A stretch of DNA of 64,000 nt from Purshia tridentata (Eukaryota; Streptophyta; Magnoliopsida; Rosales; Rosaceae). Below are positions 47,032 through 60,973 of this stretch, in pieces (the first letter of the stretch is position 1; each line of letters starts with the position of its first letter). The position numbers were made by a program, and so were the translations under genes. Where the stretch lies: positions 1-64,000 of the forward strand of contig QANT01005322.1 in assembly GCA_003254885.1 (NCBI GenBank), given 5' to 3'. The notes under the pieces are model-generated. The model was not told the origin of the DNA. It ran no database searches and saw only the letters and a program-made list of their open reading frames with translations.

Positions 47032-49848
47032 TAAATATATAAGGAATTAGAGAAGGGTTATATGGTGTGAACTGAAATTAGGAGACTAACATGAGATATA
47101 TGAGACTTGTATCACAAAAGTTGTGCTAGGAATTATCACAAATATGGGGATTGCAGTTGGTTTGTTGATGGAAAGCCTTGTATTATGATATTCATGTAAC
47201 TTTCATGTTTACTTCAGTAATAGTCATGAGAGTTGAATGAGGCAAGGTGAAAAATACCATTTGGGTAGAGCAGCCACAAGCAGTGGATCTAGAAGCTTGT
47301 ATCTAGCAGCCAAGGACTTAAAGCTTCATGCTTCAACTTGTTAATTGCGGCAGCTCACCAATATCCATTTCTGAAACTAACTCTCAAAAATCCCAATCCA
47401 ATAGCGCAATATTGCAGCTTTGTACTGTGAAACCTCAAATTGAACAACTTTATTGGAACATACCAGAAAATTAATCACCTTTCCACCAAAATTTTCAAAA
47501 CCCCAGATAGCCAAAAACTTCCAAGGCCTCAATCTTCTCACCCAAAAGCACAAACCATGCAGTAGAGGCCAAAATTTTTAATGGGTATCCAGAGATGGAC
47601 CTCAATATGCACAAACTTAAAGAAAACTAAACTGTATAAAAGGGGGATTGGGCAATAGAAGCAGCAGGAGATGGGTGTGAAGAGTATGTCAGGAAGGTGA
47701 GGTTGGGTCTCTGATGGTGACCAAAAATTCAACAGCTAAAGGGTTTGCTTTGATTCCAAGTGAATCCGAAGGTTTGGAGGGAAGCTAACCGTTGGCCTAA
47801 CTTCCCTCCGGCTTTTGTTTATTAATAAAGCAAAGCTGAGAGCTACTTCTTCTTCAACTGCAAATCTCTTTCTTTATCCTTTCTCTAATAGAAAATTGGA
47901 ATAAAAGCTAAAAATATCTATTTCTTTTTTAACTTTAAAGTTTATCAAGTTAATTGGATGACAGATAAAATCATAAAAGTGATAATTTGACAATTCCGCT
48001 TAGTAATTTTTGTTTAAGCCTTTGTTAATTTGAATTCTGGCGGGTACAGTGCCTGTGACACTTTTGTGTTAGCACTTAGCAGTAGGCCACCTAATCCAAT
48101 CTGCAGCTGCATTGCATTATTTTGGAACCTCCATGTAGGCCACGCCATTCTGGCTTTTTGTGCCACATCATATCTTTCCAAGTCATCAGCGATCCTTTGA
48201 TAAGTCATAATTTTCAAAATATGGTACTAAATTGTCGATCTTATGCTTTGTTTTGTGTTTCATTTTGATTCTGACAAATGTTTTAAGTTTAAAGTTTAAT
48301 ATAAAAGTTGAAAGTAACGTAGTTTTAGATATAAACGCAGTGAATAAAGTTGGTCAAAACTTCAAACAACCTCATTTTGAATATAAACACACTATCAGCA
48401 TATAAACATAAGAAAAGTATTAGATAATTATTACAACTGCAAAATCTTTCTGGGTCATGCAACGTCAGAGTATTAACAATGATATCCAACTCTCTCACAT
48501 TCTTTAGGAGCAAGACACGTAGCATTAGCCCAACTTTGAAGCTTTTCCCCTGCATAATAAGAACCAAGATACCTTGTAGAATCTTCAAAGGTCGAGGTGA
48601 TTTGTCAAACATTTTTCTTTAATTTATTAGTTCATTAAAATTGTATTGGATAAGTGGAGACTTGAACCACATCTCATGAATAAACTAGAAAGATAATCAT
48701 TTAAATCATTTTTATGGTCCAAATTAACATTCAATTTTGAAGTTAAAGTTTTTGTAGGCGAGCCTCACATGTGATCACCAAAAATTGATAGCCTTGGTGA
48801 CTTGGTCTCAATGTCTCATTAAGTATGTGGCTAACAGGCTAATATGTGGATGGTGCCATGACAGTGAACATACAGACCTATTTAACATGCTTCTCATTTA
48901 TGAATTAGAATCTAGGAAAAGCAATTGGGCCATTAAAATAATTAATTTTGAGAAAGATGGCTTTGACATTATTAGATCATAATTTTATAGAATCTTTTCT
49001 ATTTCATGTAAACTTTGTATCTTATCTATGATCCACTAATTATTGATTTACACTTTGTAAAGAAATGAGAGTAATCGCACACTGTGTCACACATGATATA
49101 CATGGGAAGAGTAGTATTGGGCAATCCCAAAAAGATATATGGTACACATATGAATCCATAAATGTAAGTTTTACTCTAATAACTAAAATAACGATGGGTT
49201 TGTAAAATTTCAAACAATTATTTTATGTTGGAATGTTTCTCGAATGAGTCGATGACATGAGTTACTTGAACCATACATGCTTGCAAGGTACGTGTTAAGA
49301 AAATATCAAATATTTCATATGCTTAGTAAAAAAGAAAGGGATAGAAAATTAAGAGAAAAAAAAATGAAGCCAGGTGTTTCGTAATTGACTCAAATTTGAC
49401 CTTCTATAATTAGCCCTGTAATTTGTGGCAACGTGTTAATATTCATTTGTGATTTGCAAGGGAAAGTAACCTTTATGCATCAGATGACTCATGAGCTGAT
49501 GAACATATATGGATATGATGTGAGCATCTTGGAACATTCAACTTTAGAATAATAGATTCCTCATGCATACTCAACCGCCTTAACATACCATGAAGGATTA
49601 TTGAATATTTTATTTTGCGAATCAAAGATTTAGATTTTTATTTAATCATGAAGTGGGAGATTTGAACTTAGGCCATTTTTAATATCGTAAAGAGATATAT
49701 AGAAGACTATATGACAAGCTAGTCGATAATGAGAACTTTAGATATCTTTCCATGTCGGCCATGGTTTTTATTTTTTTAAAATAATATTTGCCATTTCTTT
49801 TTAGCTTCTGATCACTGCGTTTAGGGGTACAATTGTAAATTTAATTTT
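47032..49848. other. Intergenic
   Basis: The first about 800 bp are probably promoter and 5' UTR of the RING gene (a minus-strand 5' UTR intron is possible). A minus-strand frame at 48014-48217 reads like coding but matches nothing I know. The rest is AT-rich and featureless. Confidence 0.5.
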
Positions 49849-50715
49849 GGGTTAAATACGTTTTTAGTCCCTGTGTTTTACTTCAAAAACAAATTTAGTC
49901 CTCGTGGTTTCAAAATTCTGATTTTAGTCCTTGGGTTTTACTCCAAAAACAAATTTGGTTCTCGTGGTTTCAAAATTCCAGTTTTGGTCCTTGGGTTTTT
50001 GTCCATTTCTAATTTTAATCCTTAGGTTTTTGTCCATTTGCAATTTTCATCCTTAAATATTTATATATGTTATTTTGACCTTTTTTAAATAGAATTTTTT
50101 TTAAAAAAAAATTATTCTTCCTACAAAAGAATTAGTGGGGGTAAATGGTTTGCTAAAAATAAGGAGAGATTTGATTTTTTATTTCATTTTATTTTTCAAT
50201 TCTAATTATTCTATTTTTTTATTTTACTCTCAAAATATTAAGTTGCTTGATTTTAATCTTTTAATTAACAAAAGGCAATATTGAATTTTTAAATGTTTAA
50301 CCTTCCTCCTCATTCTCTCATTATATATATTAGTCTCTTGTCACGCGTGTAGCGTGTGTCAATTGACTTTTCTAAATATTTAATTAAAAATATTAATGAT
50401 TTATTTCTCTTAAAATAATAGTGATGTGGAAGTGGGTTGCTAAAAATATTTTTTTGTATTTTTTAATTTTAATTATGCTATTTTACATTTTTGTCTCTTA
50501 CTAATAAATAATATTATGAATACCTATTTTTTAAGTGGGGTATTTTTGAAATTCATAAATTTAACCATTTTACTCTCCTTCTGGCTTTATATATATATAG
50601 ATAAATACATGTAATTTGTAAAATACCACCGAAGGACCAAAATTGTTAATGAACGAAAACCCAATGATCAAAATTGGAATTTTGAAACTACGAGGACCAA
50701 AAATGTAATTAACCC
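49849..50715. mobile_element. Non-autonomous DNA element with long inverted arms
   Basis: Begins GGGTTAAATACGTTTTTAGT and ends with the inverse of GGGTTAATTACATTTTTGGT. The arms are about 90 bp and include the tandem phrase TCCTCGTGGTTTCAAAATTC, which occurs twice in the left arm (TTTAGTCCTCG and TTTGGTTCTCG versions) and once in the right. The middle is AT-rich without ORF. Long inverted arms suggest a MULE-type or similar element; the target duplication is not clear. Confidence 0.7.
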
Positions 50716-50859
50716 AAAAAAAAAAGTTGATTAACATAACACATGTCAGTCTTGGATTGGATAGGTGATGTTACACGGTACACCACCGTTGACCAGAAAT
50801 GGACTCCATAAAATATATGAAATACCGATAATTTCCTTGCCCTTTTCTCAAAATAACAA

Positions 50860-53674
50860 CCTCTATCCTTCGTCTCCAAATCGGAAGTCCCAAATTGCCA
50901 TTGCTTTCTTCTTCTCTCTAACTTTTAAAGCCACGATCGCCTGCGTTGTCTCAGGAGCTCGCCGTTTTCACCGTTCGGAGCCTCCGTATTATCATCGCCG
51001 ACGAAGGTGCATTGGCCTTTTCTTCTTTTTTTCCATGTTTATATTTTAAATTATATTATTTTCTCTCGTGATAAGATTTGATTTTCCTGTTCCCATATTC
51101 GAATTTTCTTTGCGATTAATTGTTAAAGTAATTTGGAATTCGAACGATTTGTTCGGTTTGCATTAAGAAATTTGCGGGTTGGGGTTTAAGTAGCCTTATT
51201 TTTTTGGCTAATAAGTTTCAATTAGCGTTTTAGATGGTAGATCAGGTGTGTTTGTGCATGTATATATAAGTTTTGGTGGTCTTTTCTCTTTTTTTCCAAT
51301 TTTATCGGGGATTGGTGCTGGAAGATTGATACTGTAGTTAAGCTTATAATTGAATGAAGTTCCATACTTCCTTGGCATCCAATTTATAAAATTGTTAAGT
51401 TCCCAGAATTTCTTGGCATCCAAAGTGGGTTTGCTGTTCAGAGACAGATTTTTTTTATTTGATTTGGACGGGACTTTCCTTTTCTCCTTATAATTGTTTC
51501 ATTGGGTTCAAGTACAACAGAAATAGAAGCAATTCAAAATTGAAAGTTGGTGGTCATTAGTGCTTAAATTCCAAAGAAGGCATATAGAAGGTGTCTGATC
51601 TGCAACTGCAGGGTTGGATTGTGCAGACTCAGACCTTCTGGTCTACCGATGTGTAATATGAATTTCGTGCTAAGGACCATGCACTAGTAGATTTTTCATT
51701 AAACATTGAGTAGTTCCTTTTTTTCATTTAATCTTTTTTCAAACTTATGCACTACTTTTTTGGTTGAAGTTTCATTGTACATGATATTATCAGATAAATT
51801 CTTTTAAATAGTGTTCTGCTTATTATAAATCTACTACATTTTGATGTAGTCCATTTCCATCAAATCATGGTTTATAAGAGAAGTCCTTGCATGGTCAGAT
51901 ATTGGAGACTCAAACGGTGGACAATCATCAAGAAACATCAGCACCAATTGATTTTGTAATAAAAGTGAATTTCGTATAGAAGCTAGGCCAGGCCAGCCCA
52001 CCAAACACAAACTCTAGGGTTTCCAATGGCAGCCTATGGCAATGCTGCTGCGTACAGATCAAGGTCTTAATTACACACAATGGGGTTCATATTTGTTTAA
52101 TTTTGTTTAATTTTGTTAATTAAAGAATGATTGGTTGTGCAGGGAGGGCCTTAGCACAAGACCAGCGGCTAATTCAGATGAAATCCAAGTGAGGATTGAT
52201 CCAGTGCATGCCGACTTGGATGAGGAGATCACCGGTCTCCGATCCAAAGTGAGAAGATTGAGAAACGTATGCACTCTGATCTTTTTCTTTTATTTTTGTA
52301 TTTTATTTGGTAAATTGAATATATGTTTGTGCACTTTCAAAAGATATTTATATAGATTGGTCTCATCATTATTAAATATTGGGATTGCTTTTTCATTGAG
52401 TTATATGCTCTTGGATCTATCGGTCAGTGCATGTCTGTTGCTTAGTATATGGTTTAGCACAGGTCCAAGTTAAATTCATTATACTTAACCTTTTATAAGA
52501 TTTGGTGATTTCACTCTTGGTTCCTATTAGGGTTATACTGATTTACACTAGCCATATGTTTCTGATATGAATTTTTGGCCTTAATTATCTCAGAAGTTTC
52601 CCAGAAGTAACCATAATGTATTGATATGGCACCCTTGTTGAAATATCTATGCCATGTGACAGACGTTTTTTCTTTTACTGGTTTACTTGAGAAAGATCTG
52701 TTGGAGTGGGTGGAGGAGCTTGCATATTTCTTTGCTTGGTTATATATGTATAATGGAGTCATTTGTGGAAACTTGTTCTAATATCATATGTCTGCAGACT
52801 CAAACTTTAAATTTTGGGTCTAATAAGTATGAGTTTTCTTGTGCTATATCAGAATGCTTTTGGAATTTTATGTTTTGCCTCATTAATTTCTTCCTATAAC
52901 TTTTAAATGGTGCATCATGCCTTGCAAGATTGGTTTCAGAAATTTGATTATAACAAAGTTCTAGATAGCTTTTAATATTGTTCTCTTATTACTTGATGTA
53001 TTTTGGTTCAGGTAGCTCAAGAGATAGAGTCGGAAGCAAAATCTCAGAATAACATGATCGATCAGCTGGTATACCATCAACTTTAAACATCGTGAGCCAT
53101 GAACATGGGCCTTTTGGTCCCTGCAGTTTGGCCCGATTTCCACTTAGGTCCTCTCACGTGTTTGCCATTTCAGCACTTCATAAAAAAATTAGATGGAGTT
53201 GAGCTTTTGTTTATGATTGCAAACAAAACTATACTATAAGGGTTTGCTTGCAGCTTTTTAAACTATAAGGACTTGAGTGGAAACTGGATCAAACTATAGA
53301 AACTAAAAATGTAATGTAGCCAAAACAAGATAATAGTAGATATGTTTTTAAAGGGCCACTTAATTATTGATGTCTTCTTGGAGGCAATACTGTAGTTTAG
53401 GGCACGTCTTTCTGGGATTAATTCTTCAGTTTGCCTTCAAATTTTGTGTGATTCGGTGGAGATGGTACAGCTTCCTGAAACCTAACCTATATCTTGATCT
53501 GGTTCATTACAGCAATTATATCTGATGAAAGGTCAAGCAGGGGTAAAGAACAATGTCAGGAGACTGAACAAGAGCATCATCCAAAGTGGTTCAAACCATG
53601 TAGTCCATGTGGTCGTTTTCGCTTTAATCTGCTTCTTTCTGGTATACCTTTGGGCCAAAATGTCCAGAAGATGA
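50860..53674 (+). CDS. Bet1-like SNARE (At4g14600-like)
   Basis: Single-pass tail-anchored SNARE of ER-Golgi or Golgi vesicle fusion. Coding exons are 52026-52063, 52143-52266, 53012-53068 and 53513-53674; 381 nt, 126 aa. The start MAAYGNAAAYRSREGLSTRP is followed by DEIQVRIDPVHADLDEEITG, a heptad-repeat SNARE helix with QAGVKNNVRRLNKSIIQSGS near its end, and a C-terminal anchor HVVVFALICFFLVYLWAKMS-RR. A telo-box-like CTAGGGTTT lies just before the ATG. The segment 50860-51006 looks like a 5' UTR exon ending GACGAAG|GTGCATT, so a 5' UTR intron of roughly 1 kb is likely; the feature start marks that exon, not the start codon. Length and motifs fit the plant Bet1-like family. Confidence 0.88.
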
Positions 53675-54043
53675 AGATTGTGAGCCTACTTCATGCTTTC
53701 GGAACACTCTGTTGTTGAACGCTAAGAGAGATTTCCTGGACTACACACGTACGGGATGTTACGAGTCTACCCTTTTGCTTACCGAATGTTATGTCACTTT
53801 GATTGTGAATATTGTGGTTAGAGAAATGATCTATGCTAGAAAGAAACTATTAATCTGTCATTGTGAATCTTCCCCACTAATATTGTCAGCCATATTTAGT
53901 ATCTTGGTTTTCGCTATACTATTCTAATTTTTGCTTGGAGAAAGATAGAAGCGATTATTTCATCATATTTGTGTTATAGATATATATGCTTACAATGTAG
54001 TGCACTTTTATTGTCAATTGGTGGATGAGTGTGATTTAACTAG
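53675..54043. other. Convergent 3' gap
   Basis: 369 bp between the stops of the SNARE gene (+) and the GT61 gene (-), holding both 3' UTRs. Nothing else was seen. Confidence 0.75.
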
Positions 54044-55998
54044 TTAGCATGAGCAAGCATTTGAATATCTCTTTTCGATGGCTTGTTCTAGCTTGTTTTT
54101 CTTTGCTTGGCTGAGGACAGTTCTTGCCCACTCTGCAAAGAAGGTTTCATTGTGACCAACCTTGCCATCTTTGTAAAATTTAAAGCATTCTAGTGCCTCT
54201 TGAGGTTCTGGACATTCCTTGTCACCATCAGGATCCCGCCACGCACCTGTGTGCTTCATACCAGATTGGTCTGCCATCCAGTGATAAACATACTGGTCGA
54301 TCCCTGCAAGCTCCAACCATCCTTTGGGGAAGAATTCCATTATGCTGCTGTTTCTATCCATGAAGAGCATGTTTGTTAGCTGGGCTCCATGTGGGGATGC
54401 AAGGATATCTGTGTTGGCCATTAGTCTAACCTGTTTAGGAACACCAAGTTCAAAACATACATTACTAAAGACACAGTTGTAATGCAAGATAGAAGAAGAA
54501 AAAGTTATCTTTTTAACCTCTAGTAGTTGTAGCGTTTCACAATTTGTCATTCATTCTTGTGATGGATGCACTCTAGGCTAAATCTAAGCTTGACATAAAT
54601 GGACTACTTAAATACATATTAACTTAATGCTAAAATTGCTTGAAATAGCTTTGATCTAGTTGAAAATTTATGCATACAACAGGTGTATACAATACACTTC
54701 TCACACATAACGGTGATTGAGAAAAGGCTTGTATACATTCGTTCTATGCAAAGAATTTTCGCATCTAGCCAATGTGAATTCACTTGCAAGCATCTATACT
54801 CGTAAGTTTACCAAGGCAACAATTTGTGCCTCTGATGATTGAGGTATCCCAAAAATATATATGGCTAATTGTTATGAAGGCATATAATATGTCTAAAACT
54901 AGAACTTTGGCTATTGAGAAAAAAGGAAAAATGAAAACGAATTGATGTAATGACCAAGGAAGAAGAGCAACAAACCTGATCACAGAAGCTTAAATCTTCA
55001 GACTGAGCTACCTCTAACATGCACTCATCCACCATTGCACACTCCCTTGCGAATATAGTAATCACAGCCGTTGGATCCTTGAATGATCTTGAACCTCTCC
55101 TCATTAGCAATGTTAGCCTTATAATCGGCTCCTCTCCGTTGACCTCTATCCCTCTAGCTGTTGGGTTTATCCCACAAAACACTCTTGCTTTACACCTCAA
55201 CAAGTCAGACACCTCAAGCTTCTTCTCCTTCCCCATGTTCCCAACATTATGCCTCATCACAACAGCCTTCTCAAAACAATAAGGCCCATCTCCTTTTCCC
55301 AATTCTTCAACCGGCACTTTCCCAAAGTTTGCTTCCATAAGGTTCTGAACCCACAACCCCATTCTGTCTCTGACCTCTCCCCAATGGAAAAGTACCCATC
55401 TTGTTGGCTTTAAGCACCTGTATTTCATGGACCAACCCACAAAAGGGACCATGGCAGATAGTCCATGCCACAAGTTTGCATAATCATAGTATGTGTCAGA
55501 CACAAACGTCAGGCCCTTCAAGAATGTGGTTGAGTTTGGTAAACTCTCAGGCCATGCCAAGCCATATGAATTTTTGCTGCCATCTTTTGTGTCATGCCCT
55601 TTGATGCACAGCAGCCTTCCCTTGGATGCTTGTGAAGGGAAATAGAGGTACTGAGATTCATTGTCTTCATATGTGTCAGTCAATGAGCTCATAAACCAAG
55701 TGTTCCCATCCACTGCAGCATTGGCCAACCTCGGGTCTTTGAGAGGAAGGAAAGTAACCGAGTCTCCGAGCCTCGAGTTAAGATCAGAGTCACCAAGTTT
55801 TACTCTCCATTTCTTGAAGAAATCCCATGAAGCAGAAGAGGTGGATAAGGAAGAAGAACCAAGAGGAGAGGCTTGTGCATGAAATATGATAAGAATCAGA
55901 AACAGAGAAAAGAGGCAGAGGCAAATGATGATTATGGTCAAGTGACTTGAGCTATTTTCTTTGGTAAAAGCCCTGCTGCTGCTCCTCTGCACTTCCAT
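54044..55998 (-). CDS. Glycosyltransferase family 61 (DUF563) protein
   Basis: Two exons: 54976-55998 and 54044-54430; 1410 nt, 469 aa. Type II Golgi topology: a short basic N-terminus (MEVQRSSSRAFTKENSSSH), then one signal anchor at residues 20-41 (LTIIIICLCLFSLFLILIIF), then the lumenal domain. GT61 hallmarks are YANLWHGLSAMVPFV, the Cys-rich middle, LTLLMRRGSRSF, and in exon 2 ANTDILASPHGAQLTNMLFM followed by SSIMEFFPKGW. In plants this family contains xylosyl- and arabinosyltransferases acting on xylan and N-glycans. The sequence resembles the Arabidopsis At2g41640/At3g10320 (MUCI21) group by recall. The acceptor cannot be told from sequence alone. Confidence 0.9.
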
Positions 55999-57194
55999 AG
56001 TTTGTTCAAGGTGAATGTCAAGTAAGAGCCGTATGAATGTTAAACATATAATGATTTGGCCTCGAGATTGAGACTTGAGACGACTTAGATATTAAGAAAA
56101 TCAATATATAATTGTGATGATATTATTTGGGTAAAAGGCTGATTCATACAATCATGTAGTTATATTAATGGATGAGATTGAAATTTGCATGTTTTGGTCC
56201 TTATCATTGTTATAGAATTCATATGCACTTGGCTGTATGCCATTGCATGTATGCTGCTTAATGGTTTGCGTAATTGTGTTAGTTTGTTGAGATAAGGACT
56301 GGTCCAAATTTAATTTAATAATTACCTTTTTTTAGCAATTCATTTCCACTGTTGTTTAATATTAAGCTAAGGGTGTAATGGTTTACGTCAGGCGTACGTT
56401 GCGGCTTTGAACTTTTAATCTTGGTCTTTGACTTGTCGCACCCATTAATTTGTACTTTATTGACTTGGCTTACAATAAGATGATCATCTACTCTTGCAGT
56501 TCGAATCAGGAAAACCATGTGATTTGCAATGTTTGAACATTAATGTTTACTTTTGAGACTCGTTGCCTTAATTCTTACTTAAATTAAATGATATAATTTT
56601 GCTACCCAAAACACAGATAATGAAATGCATATTAAAAAATGGTAAAAACAACCCAAAAGGGCAATTGAAAAGTAAATATAGAACACTGTAAAGTTGGCAG
56701 TTGCAAGATGGAAAGGGGTTCGAAGGGCCTCGCAACAATAATATACCACCAATGCTGCTGGAACCAAATTGAATAATTTAAATTTCACTGCTAGTCTAAG
56801 TTCACAATCTGTCACAACTCAAAGGTGGAAAGACCATTCCTTCATATTAAATGTTTAATAACCAAAGACTAATTATATTTACCTATGATACAAGGAAGAG
56901 AAGGCATATGATAATACAAAGCAGCATTCTATTTACACATTCTGTACATGGATTCTCTCAGTGTCAGTGCATCAGGTTAGAATCATTATTAGATTAAAGA
57001 GCAAATATGTAAGAGAAGGATGACTTGCAGTGAGATTTCACAGGCATTACTGAAATGACACCCCTACCATCTTGATCCGGTACATGTCAAATTCTTATCT
57101 TTGCCCACTGAAAACCACCAGGGCAGGTTATTTGAATTCCCCAGCTTAAAAACAGTGGAGATAATGATATGATGGTGTCAGTTTGTCAGCAGGA
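55999..57194. other. Intergenic
   Basis: GT61 promoter on the left and PEPKR2 3' UTR on the right. AT-rich; no other feature was recognised. Confidence 0.65.
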
Positions 57195-59836
57195 TCAAAA
57201 CGCTTTACAGAGGTTGTTAGTTTTCATGTTAGATGAACATTGCTGCTCAATTGGACCTGTGGGACTACACAGTCTGCTTCTTTTTGGCTCAGAAATTCTC
57301 ACATGTGAAACTGCAGTGGCAAGTGCATCTACTAAACCACAATCATCCTGATCTTCTGACTTGCAACTATCAGTGGACGAAAGGGGACTTAAGGGTTCAC
57401 TGAGAGAGCCATGTTCTGTTCTGTTTAGATCTGCCTTTAGTCTGGGTCCAATGGCAAGTTGGTGGCAAGGTGCCCCTACTTGGTTCTTCAATCTTGATTT
57501 AATTGGTAGTGTCTTTGATGTTCGCTCAGTATAAAACAATATCCATGGATGCCCTGTAAAAACGCCAAATAGACGTCATTTTTTTTGGAACTACAAAACT
57601 TGTAAAAGAAATCCATAAATTGATTATCATCAGAAGAAATTGATACTGAAGAAGAAATTAGTTGGTGAGTGCAAGCGCACACTTGGTGACAATGTCAAGG
57701 AATATAAGTGAAAAAGTAAAGAGCATAAAATATTCAGTAATCATGGATGGATTTAACAGTTTTGGCTAGGGGGTCATTCCTTCGAAATTTCAAAAGTTGT
57801 CCTGTAATTGATTGACCAGAAATACATCTGATTGTGAACAATGTGGGTGGCGGAGAGAGCCATCTTTAGACATTTAAAGACCATAAAGGTGCACATATCT
57901 GTGCACAAGCATCGTAATAGAAGAAAATAAAATCAGTGTGCTAATTGGATGTACCATCCCTTTAACACAAAACAGACTCAAATACGCCTTGTTGAAGAAC
58001 AAGAATGTTAAATTTTTTTCACCAATAGAAAGAGTGAGAAAAGGTTGCATATACCATATAAAAAGCCTAAATCTAGTTAACACTTCTCATATTATACAGA
58101 AAATAAACTTACTTAATACTTCATCTGCTGTTATCCGTGCTGAAACATCCCTTGTCAGCATTCTCCCAATAAGATCTCGTGCAGGTTTAGATATTGACTC
58201 CCATACCCCTGTATGGAAATCAAGCTTCACGCTCTTGACTGCCTCAAAAACTGCTTCTAAGGAGTCTCCTTGAAATGGAAGAACACCAACCAAGAGTGCA
58301 TGTAGGAGGACACCAGCACTCCAGATATCCACCTTCTCAGAATACTTTCCCAGCAAAACTTCTGGTGCAACATAAGCTGGACTTCCAGCCAAACCAGTCA
58401 GACTCTGACCTGCAGTAAGCATGAGTAGAGCCTTAATATCACGATCATGTCCACAACTACTTAAATATAATATTCACAAAAAAAACACAATAGCAACATA
58501 GGCTCTCCACTAAGTACTTTCCACAGTCTATATCCTATCACATGAAAACGTAGGGGAAAGAGATTACTAGCGTGCTGCTGTTAGGTCTACCATATTTCCA
58601 GAACCTCCAATTGAAAACCCCAAAAAAAAAAAAAAAACACTAAAAGGTTCAAAGCACAGAATGCAGCATCAACAGATATCATGGAATGAAACCAAGAACC
58701 ATACAATTATACATCCAAAATAAATTTAAAAAAAAAACAATAAATAAAATACAATCCCAATAAAATGTAGGACAGATGATAGATATAATGTCATCTGGGT
58801 AGATGAAGCAAACATGGTAACACGTCAAGATTTTACCCAAGGTACATAAACTTAAAGCTTCAATATTAATGAATTTCAGCCACTCATCCTAACACAGGGC
58901 TCTGAACACCGTATCAATTTCAAAATAAAGGACCAAGACACCCAGAAAAAAGGTAAAAATGCCAGAATATATTTGTATTACATATGTGTTTCCCTACATA
59001 GAAGTGACATACAAACATATCTATATGGTAAAAATATAGATAATGTTCTTGAAAGCAAGGCTAAAGTATTCACCGTTGGATATTCTCATGGCCAGCCCAA
59101 AATCTGCAAGCTTTATCTTTCCTGCCGTTGTGAGAAGAATATTCTCAGGCTTTATGTCTCTGTGCACAACCCCCATATCATGACAATACTTAATAACTAG
59201 CATCACTTCTTTGAATATATTCGCAGCCCGGTGCTCTGAATACTGACCCTCCTGAACAATCTGATCAATCAAGCGTCCTCCGGAGCACAGCTCCATCACA
59301 AGATGAAAACAATCCGACTCTTCATACACAGCCTGCAGTGTCACAACCCCCGGGTGACCAGACAAGTGCTGCATGATCTCCACCTCCCTATGAACCGTCT
59401 CCTCCCCTTTCTTCAGAGTCTTACAAGCATACTCTGCCCCACTAACCTGGGACTGACACAACCAAACCGACCCAAACTTGCCTTGCCCAATTGTGGCACC
59501 TGAAACATAATCTTCCTCAATCTTATTCTTTCTACCCATTTGGGTAGCAACATCAATACACCCTATCTTCCTCTTGATACCTCTTCCAGGTGTGACCAAA
59601 GATGATGTCCCACATGGCGGAGCAGTGGCAATGCCCGCAAGCCTACTTTTATTTGACACCACAGGTTCAGTACCCTCATCATCTTCTTTGCACCGCTTCT
59701 TCAACCTTGTATAATCCTCAAGTGAATAATGGGATGTAAAGATCGATGAACGGGAATTACACGTCTTCGATGTCAAAACTTCGGGTAGATTTTGGCATGA
59801 ATCAGCCTCACCTCCTTTCCTCTTCTTCCTCATCAA
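57195..59836 (-). CDS. PEPKR2: Serine/threonine kinase PEPKR2
   Basis: CDPK/SnRK-superfamily kinase without EF hands (PEP carboxylase kinase-related). Three exons: 59074-59836, 58113-58409, 57195-57553; 1419 nt, 472 aa. The N-terminal basic extension (MRKKRKGGE) is followed by the family phrase ATAPPCGTSSLVTPGRGIKR and then the kinase domain: glycine loop GATIGQGKFGSVW, VAIK-type lysine ACKTLKKGEE, HRDIKPENILL catalytic loop, LADFGLA (DFG), GSPAYVAPEVL, and DIWSAGVLLHALL. The C-terminal tail of about 110 residues is Ser-rich with SEPKRSRLCSP. Matches recalled Arabidopsis At1g12680 closely. The upstream leader 60290-60470 may be a separate 5' UTR exon. Confidence 0.95.
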
Positions 59837-60973
59837 TTCAGACTAACCACTACTTTTATCCACACAAGCACACTATCAGTACATTGATATTGCAATTGCC
59901 ACTTTTGGGTTTTGGTCCTATATGATAAAAAGTTTTTTTTTTTTTTCTCAAAACCAAATAACAAAATTCAGTGTAACCAACTAAATACACTTTGTTTGTT
60001 TGGCCAGAAAATTAAAAATAAATTCAATAACAATAGAATTTCGCTATCTTACTTTCAATTTCGTATAAAAATAAACGAAAATTTTTGACTCACTAAACTA
60101 AACAGCTACATTATACCCAATGCACTAGAGAAATAAATTTAATCTCAAAGCACAAGAAAAGCTCCTTGGTTTTCCAATTCTCAGAAAAATAAACAAATCA
60201 AAACCCAAATCCATCATTATGGTTCAATCAGTGAATATGACCAAGAAATAAAGCGAAAAACTTTTTTAAAATTTGAGAAACAAGAATGAACCTGTGAACT
60301 CACCAAAAATATCCCTCACATTTCAGAGTTCAACAAGGAGAGAAAGATCGGAACTAAGGTTATAAATCAGAGACCAGCCAGCGGCGCAGCGAATCCCGGA
60401 CTGAGATAGAGAGATAATTGATCGAACCAGAAACCCTAGAAATCTCGGACTACAGATTTGAGGGATAATTTTTATTACGGTAACAAAAAAGAATTGAGAT
60501 TGATTGGCTGCAAAGGTTTGGTTTGGGGTTTAGTCTTTTGCGCCTTTTCACCTGAGCGACGTGTCAGCTTTATAACACGCGCCCAGTTTCCGAATCCGAG
60601 CCTGACCCGAATGGCCGTACGAGTGGAGTGATCCGGTGTGTGCAGGAGTACGGTGTGGACGATGTGGACCGGGGAATCGGGCGGTGAATTTAGTGTGAAC
60701 GTTTGACGACATGGTGATTTGCGCCGCTGCTTGTGACTTTGGAAAAGACTGACAGTAAAAGCTTTTGACGCATGTGATGTGATATGTCGTTTACACATGG
60801 GGTGCTATTTGGCAGTTGCACGTGAGAATCGTGGGGCTAATAACTGTAGATGGACTATATGTCAATTCGGTACGCGCTTCTCATTCTCTCAATCTACGGG
60901 GAGGAAAAACCGAAAAATTATGGTGTTTCGTATCACTTCTCATAACATGTTGATAACTTATGATTAATTTACC
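59837..60973. other. PEPKR2 leader and promoter
   Basis: Probable 5' UTR intron (about 59850-60290) and upstream GC-richer promoter (60480-60730). No other gene was seen; the minus frame at 60475-60798 is probably chance. Confidence 0.5.

Noticed and set aside
48014-48217. 67-codon minus-strand frame with coding-like look
   Set aside because: No family recognised, no splice or promoter context; too short to support a gene.
56710-56745. GGTTCGA phrase suggesting a tRNA B box
   Set aside because: No acceptor stem, no anticodon arm and no A box at the right spacing; no tRNA gene was seen anywhere in the window.
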